Below are positions 1 to 8,287 of a stretch of DNA of 26,971 nt, one piece after another. The stretch is from contig BJOX01000023.1 of the NCBI GenBank assembly GCA_009731375.1, forward strand, positions 141,032 through 168,002, written 5' to 3'. The notes under the pieces were generated by a model. That model was not told where the DNA came from. It did no database searches and saw only the letters and a program-made list of their open reading frames with translations. Each line of letters starts with the position of its first letter. The stretch's first letter is position 1. This stretch comes from Paulinella micropora. Lineage: Eukaryota; Cercozoa; Imbricatea; Euglyphida. The translations under genes were made by a program, and so were the position numbers.

Positions 1-86
<86 letters not shown>
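1..86. repeat. (GATA)n microsatellite at window edge
   Basis: About 21 uninterrupted GATA units open the window. The tract is followed by a 46-base unique island (87-132) and then by a tract of opposite polarity, (TCTA)n at 133-166. The two tracts are therefore inverted relative to each other around the island. Confidence 0.97.
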
Positions 87-131
87 CATTGCACGCAGGT
101 AGTTCATATCCCTCACAAAGTATTACTACCG

Positions 132-166
<35 letters not shown>

Positions 167-167
<1 letters not shown>

Positions 168-517
168 ATCTTCCTCTGGTCCGTATTGGTGACTGCATTC
201 CATCATAGCCGTCCAGTGTTGCATAGCCCGGGCTAGGTCCCTGCGGGGGTTTAGGCCTCATACAATGTCATCATTGTAGCTTGCGCAAGCTTACGGTGCT
301 CAAAACACTTGGACTAACGGCTTCCTTTTCTTTCTCTTCTTCCTTATCCTCCCACTCTCCATTCCTAGATTGCCTTTTTCTTCAACGTCCTTCCTCCTCT
401 TCTTTTTCCAGAACACAGTCTACCCGTGATTCCCATCCCGGACACATGCACAGTACACAAATTATTGTTTGATGTGAAACTGCGTTCCTTTGCAAGGACT
501 ACAGTCCTTTGCGACAT
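167..517 (+). mobile_element. Non-LTR retrotransposon family A, copy 1: 5'-truncated 3' end
   Basis: This segment aligns by eye to the 3' part of the longer copies at 18424-19141 and 19722-20410. It begins inside the last 13 codons of their open reading frame (reading NLPLVRIGDCIPS, stop TAG at 206-208) and then carries the 3' untranslated region. The upstream sequence is (TCTA)n and the downstream sequence is again (TCTA)n after the junction ATCTCATCTAT at about 515-525, so the copy is embedded in a tetranucleotide array. Severe 5' truncation is typical of target-primed reverse transcription. Relative to copies 2 and 3 it has scattered substitutions and a roughly 9-base deletion in the pyrimidine-rich part near 350, so it is older. 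It encodes no useful protein. The boundary at the 5' end is ambiguous by a few bases because CTA is shared with the microsatellite. Confidence 0.8.
224..291 (+). other. Palindrome-rich block in the family A 3' UTR
   Basis: Two perfect palindromes lie here: TAGCCCGGGCTA at 224-235 and AGCTTGCGCAAGCT at 278-291. Between them TACAAT (261-266) and ATTGTA (273-278) can pair as a small stem. The palindromes and the stem are also present in both later copies (18898-18911 and 20167-20180 for the second palindrome). Conserved RNA structure in the 3' UTR of a non-LTR element is often what its reverse transcriptase recognises; that role here is inference. Confidence 0.6.
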
Positions 518-520
518 CTC

Positions 521-565
<45 letters not shown>

Positions 566-614
566 CCTACCTATCTACCTATCTATCTATCTATCTATCT
601 ATCTATTTATCTAT

Positions 615-654
<40 letters not shown>

Positions 655-740
655 GTATCTCCATTTTTCTATTTGTCCATTCATCCATCCATCCATCCAT
701 CCATCCACCCACACACCCACCCACCCACCCATCCAACTAC

Positions 741-815
<75 letters not shown>

Positions 816-858
816 CCTGTCTATCTATCTACTGGCCTCTGTGCAACAATGCTACGGC

Positions 859-909
<51 letters not shown>
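518..909. repeat. Compound (TCTA)n / (ATCC)n / (CT)n microsatellite
   Basis: TCTA units run from 521, switch to ATCC/ACCC units near 680-735, return to TCTA to about 830, and change to (CT)n from 861 up to a gap. A 30-base low-copy spacer at 831-860 separates the TCTA and CT parts. No coding sequence; the open frames across it are only translated repeat. Confidence 0.95.
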
Positions 910-1211
910 NNNNNNNNNNNNNNNNNNNNNNNNNNNNNNNNNNNNNNNNNNNNNNNNNNNNNNNNNNNNNNNNNNNNNNNNNNNNNNNNNNNNNNNNNNN
1001 NNNNNNNNNNNNNNNNNNNNNNNNNNNNNNNNNNNNNNNNNNNNNNNNNNNNNNNNNNNNNNNNNNNNNNNNNNNNNNNNNNNNNNNNNNNNNNNNNNNN
1101 NNNNNNNNNNNNNNNNNNNNNNNNNNNNNNNNNNNNNNNNNNNNNNNNNNNNNNNNNNNNNNNNNNNNNNNNNNNNNNNNNNNNNNNNNNNNNNNNNNNN
1201 NNNNNNNNNNN
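910..1211. other. Assembly gap (302 N) inside (CT)n
   Basis: Unknown bases flanked on both sides by (CT)n, so the missing sequence is probably at least partly the same dinucleotide array. Confidence 0.98.
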
Positions 1212-1252
<41 letters not shown>

Positions 1253-1292
1253 TCTCTCTCTCTCTCCCTCTCTCTCTCTCCCTCTCTCTCTC

Positions 1293-1323
<31 letters not shown>
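1212..1323. repeat. (CT)n then (TA)n microsatellite
   Basis: CT repeats with occasional CCC interruptions pass into alternating TA at about 1292. Confidence 0.95.
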
Positions 1324-1324
<1 letters not shown>

Positions 1325-1355
1325 GGACTAACCCGTATGGATCATTTTCCTCCCG

Positions 1356-1404
1356 AGCTGCCTCCCTCTGCCTCCTCCTCCCTCCAAAAAGGACTCATCG
1401 GTAT
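1356..1404. repeat. Anchor motif 1, copy a, running into (TATC)n
   Basis: A pyrimidine-rich stretch ending CTCCAAAAAGGACTCATCGG continues directly into TATC repeats. Related stretches occur at 1584-1634 and 1889-1935, each also running into the same tetranucleotide. Confidence 0.65.
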
Positions 1405-1436
1405 CTATCTATCTGTCTGTTTATCTATCTAATTAT

Positions 1437-1560
1437 CATATGCCGCGAGCCAAATTTCACGCTTTTTGCTGGCTCGCCGGCCCGGCTCGCCCGCAAAACA
1501 CGCCAAATTTGTGGCTACCCCGCAAAAACACGCCAAATTTGTGGCCAGCCGCATAATATA
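1437..1560. repeat. Foldback (hairpin) element, copy 1
   Basis: The left arm (about 1451-1473, AAATTTCACGC...TTTTTGC) is an imperfect inverted copy of the right arm (about 1489-1515), around a GC-rich centre GGCTCGCCGGCCCGGCTC at 1471-1488. The right arm is duplicated in tandem (second copy about 1519-1545). The outer ends read CATATGC and GCATAATATA. A second copy with the same centre, arms and ends is at 16418-16517. It resembles a non-autonomous foldback or MITE-type element; no target-site duplication could be assigned. Confidence 0.6.
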
Positions 1561-1583
1561 TACTATTCTCTTTCCTTCTGAAC

Positions 1584-1634
1584 TATCTTCCTCTGCGTCC
1601 TCTTCCCTCCAAAAAGCACTGTCGGTATCTATAG
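1584..1634. repeat. Anchor motif 1, copy b
   Basis: It contains CTTCCCTCCAAAAAGCACTG followed by TCGGTATCTA, and then switches polarity into (GATA)n through CTATAGATAG. It is about 80% similar by eye to copies a and c. Confidence 0.6.
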
Positions 1635-1643
1635 ATAGATAGG

Positions 1644-1719
<76 letters not shown>

Positions 1720-1888
1720 CTCATCAGTCTCTTTCCCAACATTCATTCATACATACATACATACATACATACATACATACATACATACAGATTTCTCTTT
1801 CCTTCTGATCTTCCTCCCTCATACATACATAAATACATTCATAAATGCATACATACATACATACATACTACATACATACATGCATACC
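1634..1888. repeat. (GATA)n and (CATA)n microsatellites
   Basis: GATA units at about 1634-1719, a short spacer, then CATA units to about 1790 and again 1820-1885. A 30-base CT-rich spacer (1791-1819) interrupts them. Confidence 0.93.
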
Positions 1889-1935
1889 TCTGCCTCTTCC
1901 ACCCTTCAAAAAGCACTCATCGTTATCTATGTATC
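1889..1935. repeat. Anchor motif 1, copy c
   Basis: CTCTGCCTCTTCC followed by CCTTCAAAAAGCACTCATCG and TTATCTATG, again feeding into the tetranucleotide array. Third member of the set at 1356 and 1584. Confidence 0.6.
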
Positions 1936-1982
1936 TATTCCTCTATCTATCTATCTATCTATCTACCTACCTATCTATCTAC

Positions 1983-2039
<57 letters not shown>

Positions 2040-2182
2040 AGTCTATTCCTCTATCTAACTACCTACCTTCCTATCTATTTATCTATCTATCAGTCTATTC
2101 CTTTATCTAACTACCAATATACCTATCAGTCCATGCCTCTATCAGTCTATCCCTCTATCTAACTACTTACCTACCTACCTAC

Positions 2183-2233
<51 letters not shown>

Positions 2234-2308
2234 CATCTATCTATCTATCTATCGATCTATCTATCTATTCCTCTATTCCTCTAACTATCTACCTATCTAC
2301 CTACCTAC

Positions 2309-2344
<36 letters not shown>

Positions 2345-2345
2345 A

Positions 2346-2382
<37 letters not shown>

Positions 2383-2432
2383 CTATCTATCTCTATCTAT
2401 CTAACTACCTACCTACCTACCTACCTACCTAC

Positions 2433-2469
<37 letters not shown>

Positions 2470-2470
2470 C

Positions 2471-2511
<41 letters not shown>

Positions 2512-2557
2512 CCTTACTACCTACGTACCTACGTACCTACCTACCTTAGTTACCTAC

Positions 2558-2615
<58 letters not shown>

Positions 2616-2675
2616 GTCTATCCATCTATCTGTCTGTCTGTCTGTCTGTCTATCGGTCTGTCTGTCCTTCTGTCT
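1936..2675. repeat. Long (TCTA)n array with variants
   Basis: About 740 bases of TCTA with blocks of CCTA, TCAG and, at the end, TCTG (2628-2672). No other content seen. Confidence 0.96.
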
Positions 2676-3060
2676 ATCTAATCTAATCTAATCTAATCTA
2701 ATCTAATCTAATCTAAAATCTAATCTAATCTAATCTCTACTAATCTAATCTCTAATCTAATCTCTAATCTCTAATCTCTAATCTCTAATCTCTAATTCTA
2801 TTCTCTAATCTCTAATCTCTACCTTACCTTACCTTACCTTACCTTACCTTACCTTACCTTACCTTACCTTTGGTTTACCTTAACTTAACTTAACTTAACT
2901 TATCTTGTCTTATTATATCGTGTCTTGTCTTGTCTTGTGCTTGTCTTGCGTCTTGTCTTGTGTCTTGTCTTGTCTTGTCTTGTCTTGAATTGTCTTGTCT
3001 TGTCTTGTCTTGTGTCTTGTCTTGTGACAAGACAAGACAAGACAAGAAGACAGGATCTTT
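2676..3060. repeat. Serial pentanucleotide arrays, with a strand switch
   Basis: The repeat changes stepwise: ATCTA-type pentamers (2676-2745), heptamers of TCTCTAA type (2746-2820), ACCTT (2821-2880), AACTT (2880-2905), then TCTTG (2905-3026). At 3026 the polarity flips to ACAAG (3027-3047), giving an inverted repeat. None matches a common telomere repeat. Confidence 0.93.
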
Positions 3061-3061
3061 T

Positions 3062-3092
<31 letters not shown>

Positions 3093-3211
3093 ATCTTTCT
3101 ATCTATCTATCTATCTATCTATCTAAATATCTATCTATCTATCTATCTATCTAAATATCTCTCTATCTGTCTATCTATCTATCTATCTGTCTATATATCT
3201 ATCTATCTATC

Positions 3212-3270
<59 letters not shown>
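3061..3270. repeat. (TCTA)n microsatellite
   Basis: TCTA units with occasional TTTA, AATA and TGTC variants. It abuts family B copy 1 at 3271 without a spacer. Confidence 0.95.
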
Positions 3271-3351
3271 GTTCCCTCAGGGTGCCCTTTCTCGCTTGTT
3301 GAGCCCGGAATAAAACCCACAGTGCTCTGTCGGTTTATACTAGACTGTCGA
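3271..3351 (+). mobile_element. Putative retroelement end, family B, copy 1 (cut by gap)
   Basis: These 81 bases match 3745-3825 with a single difference visible by eye (T versus C near 3335). The copy begins directly after (TCTA)n and stops at an assembly gap. No protein is encoded. Assignment to a retroelement is inference from repetition and from the TCTA context of the second copy. Confidence 0.5.
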
Positions 3352-3680
3352 NNNNNNNNNNNNNNNNNNNNNNNNNNNNNNNNNNNNNNNNNNNNNNNNN
3401 NNNNNNNNNNNNNNNNNNNNNNNNNNNNNNNNNNNNNNNNNNNNNNNNNNNNNNNNNNNNNNNNNNNNNNNNNNNNNNNNNNNNNNNNNNNNNNNNNNNN
3501 NNNNNNNNNNNNNNNNNNNNNNNNNNNNNNNNNNNNNNNNNNNNNNNNNNNNNNNNNNNNNNNNNNNNNNNNNNNNNNNNNNNNNNNNNNNNNNNNNNNN
3601 NNNNNNNNNNNNNNNNNNNNNNNNNNNNNNNNNNNNNNNNNNNNNNNNNNNNNNNNNNNNNNNNNNNNNNNNNNNNNNNN
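3352..3680. other. Assembly gap (329 N)
   Basis: Unknown bases between two copies of the same sequence, a typical place for collapsed or mis-joined repeats. Confidence 0.98.
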
Positions 3681-4066
3681 TTATGTGTGCCAAGCCGTAC
3701 GCCTATGAGTCACATGCCGAAATAGCGACGGGAAGCACAATCCTGTTCCCTCAGGGTGCCCTTTCTCGCTTGTTGAGCCCGGAATAAAACCCACAGTGCT
3801 CTGTCGGTTCATACTAGACTGTCGAACAGTCTCGAAACTCCATCTGCTTACTGGGCCCTCTGTAATGGAGGTGGGAGCTCGTTCTGCAAGGGGCGCTTTA
3901 TGGAACGAGCCCTGGCCCCGCCTGGTACTAGGAGCTTTGGTATCGCCTGTATCAGTCCCTTCCGTGCAAACATCACGGCTTAGCTGGGCATCGGGTCAAT
4001 ACTTTACAGACTTCCTTGGTTGACGAAATCAGAAGCTCCTTTTTTCTGACATTAGTCGATATCTCA
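3681..4066 (+). mobile_element. Putative retroelement end, family B, copy 2
   Basis: A low-copy block of mixed composition that contains the 81 bases of copy 1 (from 3745) and continues to a 3' junction CGATATCTCATCTATC at about 4057, where (TCTA)n begins. The same ATCTCATCTAT junction ends the family A copies. Short open frames occur (for example 3796-4023) but have no recognisable domain. It most resembles the 3' UTR of a 5'-truncated non-LTR element; it could instead be an unrelated low-copy segment. Confidence 0.45.
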
Positions 4067-4125
4067 TCTATCTATCTAATAGTATTTAGCTACCTACCTA
4101 CCTACCTACCAACCTACCTACCAAC

Positions 4126-4160
<35 letters not shown>

Positions 4161-4214
4161 CCCTCGACATTCTTCCGTATATTCCATCCATCCATCCATC
4201 CATCCATCCATCCA

Positions 4215-4267
<53 letters not shown>

Positions 4268-4295
4268 CCTCATCCATCCATCCATCCATCCACCC

Positions 4296-4376
<81 letters not shown>

Positions 4377-4385
4377 CCTCTCTAA
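4067..4385. repeat. Compound (TCTA)/(CCTA)/(CT)/(ATCC) microsatellite
   Basis: Short blocks of TCTA, CCTA, CT and ATCC alternate immediately upstream of the LRR gene, with a small spacer at 4160-4185. Confidence 0.94.
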
Positions 4386-4437
4386 TCTTGGACATTCTTA
4401 CGTATCTTCTATATTATCAGGAAATTGCACCTCTTTC

Positions 4438-5746
4438 ATGTCCATTTCTCGGACTCGGAGCTCGACCTCTCTTTGGCTAGATACGCATCCTGCCCTCAAG
4501 AAGCGCAAAAGAGAAGAGTCAGAAGGCCTTGACTCTAAGCGCAATGGGAATGCCAGGCTGCTCTCGTTACCCCTTGACTTATGGTGTTACATCCGGGACT
4601 ACATCCGGTGGATAAAGTTACTTCCGCTCGCGCGTGTCTGCAAGCGGCTGCAAGGCCTTGTACAAACTCCACAGGTTTGGAAAGGGTTGGCAGAGCCCAT
4701 GCTTGACTTGAGCGAGTTCAAGAAAGGCGAACCTCTTGTAGCTTTGAGTGAAGTATGGAGGCAGAGCACAGTTTCCTTTACCAAGGTTCGGATGGCTCCG
4801 GAGACCACCGACTCTGTCCTCAAACTGCTTAGTGGAATCGGTGTCCAGCACCTGACTCTTCGCTACTGTCGCCAAGTCTCGGACGCTGGGCTGGCTCACT
4901 TGTCTGAGCTTGGCCTTCTACACCTCGATCTCGAAGGTTGCGAGCAAGTCACTGACGCTGGGCTGGCTCACTTGTCTGCGCTTCCCCTGCAGCACCTCAA
5001 TCTCGCTGGTTGCAGCCGAGTCACGGACGCTGGGCTGGCTCACTTGTCTGCGCTGCCGCTCAGAGACATCGATCTCGATGGCTGCGGGCAAGTCACGGAC
5101 GCTGGGCTGGCTCACTTGTCTGCGCTTCCCCTCCAGCACCTCAATCTCGCTGAATGCAGCCAAGTCACGGGCGCTGGGCTGGCTCACTTGTCTGCGCTGC
5201 CCCTCAGACACCTCGATCTCGATGGTTGCAGGCAAGTCACGGACGCTGGGCTGGCTCACTTGTCTGCGCTGCCCCTCAGACACCTCGATCTCGATGGTTG
5301 CAGGCAAGTCACGGATGCTGGGCTGGCTCACTTGTCTGCGCTGCCCCTCAGACACCTCGATCTCGATGGTTGCAGGCAAGTCCACGGACGCTGGGCTGGC
5401 TCACTTGTCTGCGCTGCCCCTCAGACATCTCAATCTCCTTGCTTGTGTGCAAGTCACGGACGCTGGGCTGGCTCACTTGTCTGCGCTGCCCCTCAGACAC
5501 CTCGATCTCACTGCTTGCAGGCAAGTCACGGACGCTGGGCTGGCTCACTTGTCTGCGCTGCCCCTGCAGCGCCTCGATCTCGATGGTTGCAGGCAAGTCA
5601 CGGACGCTGGGCTGGCTCACTTGTCTGCGCTGCCCCCGCAGCACCTCGATCTCTATGGTTGCGAACAAGTCACGGACGCTGAGCTGGCTCACTTGTATGC
5701 GCTTCCGCCGGATGTGCCTCAATATTTGCTTGATAATCTCGGATGA
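4438..5746 (+). pseudogene. F-box-like/leucine-rich-repeat protein, broken by one extra base
   Basis: The ATG at 4438 opens a 414-residue frame (to 5682). A lysine/arginine cluster KKRKREE at residues 21-27 could be a nuclear localisation signal. Residues about 41-85 (LLSLPLDLWCYIRDYI...LARVCKRLQGL...VWKGL) look like an F-box or F-box-like helical domain, which in eukaryotes binds Skp1 in SCF ubiquitin ligases. From about residue 136 there are 24-residue leucine-rich repeats of the form QVTDAGLAHLSALPLRHLDL. Eight can be read before an extra C at about 5382 (GGCAAGTCCACGG where other units have GGCAAGTCACGG) shifts the frame. The next frame continues the same repeats to a stop at 5744-5746, about 12 units in all, the last degenerate (LPPDVPQYLLDNLG). 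So this is a recent pseudogene, a frameshifted allele or a C/CC base-call error. It is intronless; the upstream frame stays open into the microsatellite and TATTATCAG at 4412-4420 could be a splice acceptor. Substrate unknown. Confidence 0.75.
4873..5700 (+). repeat. 72-bp tandem repeat coding for LRR units
   Basis: About 11.5 copies of a 72-bp unit built around CACGGACGCTGGGCTGGCTC and CACTTGTCTGCGCT. Several neighbouring units are nearly identical in DNA, including synonymous positions, so the array expanded recently by duplication or gene conversion rather than by ancient divergence. Confidence 0.9.
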
Positions 5747-6640
5747 TTAGTTGAAAGACTGATCGTGTAAAAAGTCTAAACATACATATTAATATAGCGG
5801 CCATGGTATTAATATGATGATTTGACATGTTAAGCCAACTTTAAATTTCAAAGCTATGCATGTTGAGAATGCTCACTAGAAGAACTGAATTCGTAATAAT
5901 AATGTTGCATATCGTTATCATCATTAAATTGTTACAATTTATCACCTGTCACAAATTCAAAATTTGAAATTAATTCAAGTTTCATAAAACTACTTTAACA
6001 ACTGAAGTTGACATTAAAATTTAACAGGCAGTGTAATTGAAGAACGCTTGCTTTGAGTCGTAATTAGCGCTTTGCTGAAGTTTGAGTCATAGAGCTGAAA
6101 AGGAACGCGGCATGTAAATATATATGTGAATATAAATTTCGTCTATGCTTGCCCGGCGGCAGCACTGAGTGATTTTCGCCCCGGAGTGACTTCGGATCAT
6201 AATGTATTAATCAGTATCCAGTGACCGCTTCTATGACTACCGGTACTGAGTATTATCGTTAGGCAGGCGGATCATAGGAGTCACGTGAAGGCCGCGGCGG
6301 TGCTGTGCCTGTCGCAGTTTCACCGTTGAACTCAGTTTGCCCGGGCTCAGCTTCAAGTCAGTCGGTCAGTTGTTCAAGTTTCAAATTTGCCGGGCCGGGC
6401 TCAGCTAGACTAGTCGGCCACATCATCGGTTGGCCGACTCTGAGTCAACATAGGTCACACTAAACATATGATTAGCTTTTCAACTTTTTTTACATTTCAT
6501 TTTTTTCTTTTTGAAGTTTGAAAGTTATTAACTTATGAGAGTAAATTCAAGTACCGTGCCTCGGCTGCGGCCGGGTAGCATCCGAGCCCGGCATTGAAGG
6601 CACTGAATCAGATCATGTGGCCAGTGACACCGTGGCAACT
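5747..6640. other. Low-copy non-coding region downstream of the LRR gene
   Basis: No convincing gene is visible. The first part (5750-6130) is AT-rich. From about 6150 composition becomes mixed, with a 50-bp-offset imperfect duplication (TTTGCC...GGGCTCAGCT at 6336 and 6386). No canonical AATAAA was found close behind the LRR stop codon. Confidence 0.6.
6035..6054. repeat. 20-base exact direct repeat, copy 1
   Basis: AATTGAAGAACGCTTGCTTT occurs here and again at 7398-7417, 1363 bases downstream, with little obvious similarity beyond it. Confidence 0.7.
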
Positions 6641-6911
6641 CAGTCTTGAAACCGCTGAGTCAGTTGAAAGTTGAATATATAAGAGTCGGCGGCGGAAGTT
6701 GTACCGTAGTGTTCAACCGTGGCACTGTTGAACTTGAGTTGATTTTGATCGCTCGGCTGCCGCCGCAAGGCGCCGCCGCCGGCGGGCCGGCCATCAGTGG
6801 TGGACGGTTTTCCCAGCCTGCCGCTGGGTGTCGTCAGAGTCACGAAGTTTGCAGGACTGAGTACTCACTGTTGAACTACTATAACAGCTTAAATTAAAGA
6901 TCATGAGTCGG
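6641..6911 (+). other. Possible retroposed transcript end before poly(A)
   Basis: About 270 bases of low-copy sequence with a GC-rich section at 6750-6800 (CCGCCGCAAGGCGCCGCC). It ends with ATTAAA at 6893-6898, 14 bases before a long A tract. A polyadenylation-signal variant followed by poly(A) suggests a processed retroposon. No target-site duplication was found and the short open frame 6646-6897 has no recognisable domain. Confidence 0.35.
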
Positions 6912-6963
<52 letters not shown>

Positions 6964-6992
6964 NNNNNNNNNNAAAAAAAAAAAAAAAAAAA
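6912..6992. repeat. Poly(A) tract containing a 10-N gap
   Basis: About 52 A residues, a 10-N gap (6964-6973) and about 19 more. The true length is unknown because the gap lies inside the homopolymer. Confidence 0.9.
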
Positions 6993-7450
6993 GTATGACA
7001 TTTGAGTCCAGGCGGGCGAAGCGTCCTCTATCAGAATATATTTTCAACTCACGCAAGCACTGTTGTAATACTGAGAATACTTGCCACTCGTAGATTTGCA
7101 TGACCAGGTCAGGGCCCGGGGTTCAAGATTCTCCAATCTCGACTCCTTGCAAATACTCAAGGCATTTTATCGTGTCGGGTCCTGATTATCAAAACACCAG
7201 TTAGTTGAATCCAGTCAGCGAGCCAGATCGTATTCTTACTAATAGACTGATGAAGCGGATACTTATCCCCTGTCGGACGTAGTTCTTATCAATAGACGCT
7301 CAATCCGAGACTTGGAAGAGTTTAAAACAGAGCCAATATGGCTCACTGAGTCAGTGCTATTAGTAACCAGGCTTTCCACTGAACGACTTTTCATAAAAAT
7401 TGAAGAACGCTTGCTTTTCATTAAGCTTCGAAAAGACATAACTCACTGTG
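6993..7450. other. Low-copy region, no gene recognised
   Basis: Mixed-composition sequence with short internal similarities (TTCTTA..AATAGAC near 7231 and 7281) and the second copy of the 20-base repeat at 7398-7417. The frame 7312-7563 runs straight into (GAAA)n and is not credible as a gene. Confidence 0.55.
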
Positions 7451-7451
7451 A

Positions 7452-7519
<68 letters not shown>
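7451..7519. repeat. (GAAA)n microsatellite
   Basis: About 17 GAAA units between low-copy flanks. Confidence 0.95.
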
Positions 7520-7647
7520 AGTACGGTACTACCAGAGAAAAGAAACGGATTACTAGATACTAGAGTGCCGAGGCTGAGAAAGCAAGCTTGAGGCAAGGAA
7601 AGGCAGACTTGAATTCGGGAAAAAAGATATTGAAAGTCGTTCAGTGA

Positions 7648-7649
7648 AA

Positions 7650-7681
<32 letters not shown>

Positions 7682-7723
7682 AATAAGGAAGGAAGGAAGG
7701 AAGGAAGGAAGGAAGGAAGGAAA

Positions 7724-7781
<58 letters not shown>

Positions 7782-7815
7782 AGGAAAGGAAAAGGAAAAG
7801 GAAAAGGAAAAATAA
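7648..7815. repeat. (GAAA)n/(GGAA)n/(GGAAAA)n microsatellite
   Basis: GAAA, then GGAA (7687-7722), then GAAA, then GGAAAA hexamers (7785-7812). Purine strand asymmetry is complete over about 165 bases. Confidence 0.95.
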
Positions 7816-7915
7816 TGGAAAGAGAGGGTGAATGAGACTCGGAAAGAAAAGAAAGCCTTAGAAAGAGAATGAAGGAACTTAGACAATAAATGAAAAGCGA
7901 GGGAGGCAGGTTGGG

Positions 7916-8287
7916 NNNNNNNNNNNNNNNNNNNNNNNNNNNNNNNNNNNNNNNNNNNNNNNNNNNNNNNNNNNNNNNNNNNNNNNNNNNNNNNNNNNNN
8001 NNNNNNNNNNNNNNNNNNNNNNNNNNNNNNNNNNNNNNNNNNNNNNNNNNNNNNNNNNNNNNNNNNNNNNNNNNNNNNNNNNNNNNNNNNNNNNNNNNNN
8101 NNNNNNNNNNNNNNNNNNNNNNNNNNNNNNNNNNNNNNNNNNNNNNNNNNNNNNNNNNNNNNNNNNNNNNNNNNNNNNNNNNNNNNNNNNNNNNNNNNNN
8201 NNNNNNNNNNNNNNNNNNNNNNNNNNNNNNNNNNNNNNNNNNNNNNNNNNNNNNNNNNNNNNNNNNNNNNNNNNNNNNNNNNNNNNN
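7916..8287. other. Assembly gap (372 N)
   Basis: Unknown bases. The minus-strand frame ending at 8288 enters the gap, so any gene here is incomplete. Confidence 0.98.

Noticed and set aside
426-1581. Long open frames of the SIYLSIYL / SLSLSL type, and similar ones at 1845-2162, 2925-3302, 16554-17270 and 24131-25001
   Set aside because: These are translations of TCTA, CT or CATA microsatellites, open in several frames at once, some through N gaps. They carry no domain.
2676-2905. Telomere repeat
   Set aside because: The pentamers ATCTA, ACCTT and AACTT do not match TTAGGG, TTTAGGG or TTAGG, and the block is internal between TCTA arrays.
4918-5722. Minus-strand and second plus-strand frames across the LRR array
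   Set aside because: They stay open only because a 72-bp repeat lacking stops in those frames is reiterated. The plus-strand LRR frame has the coherent domain structure.
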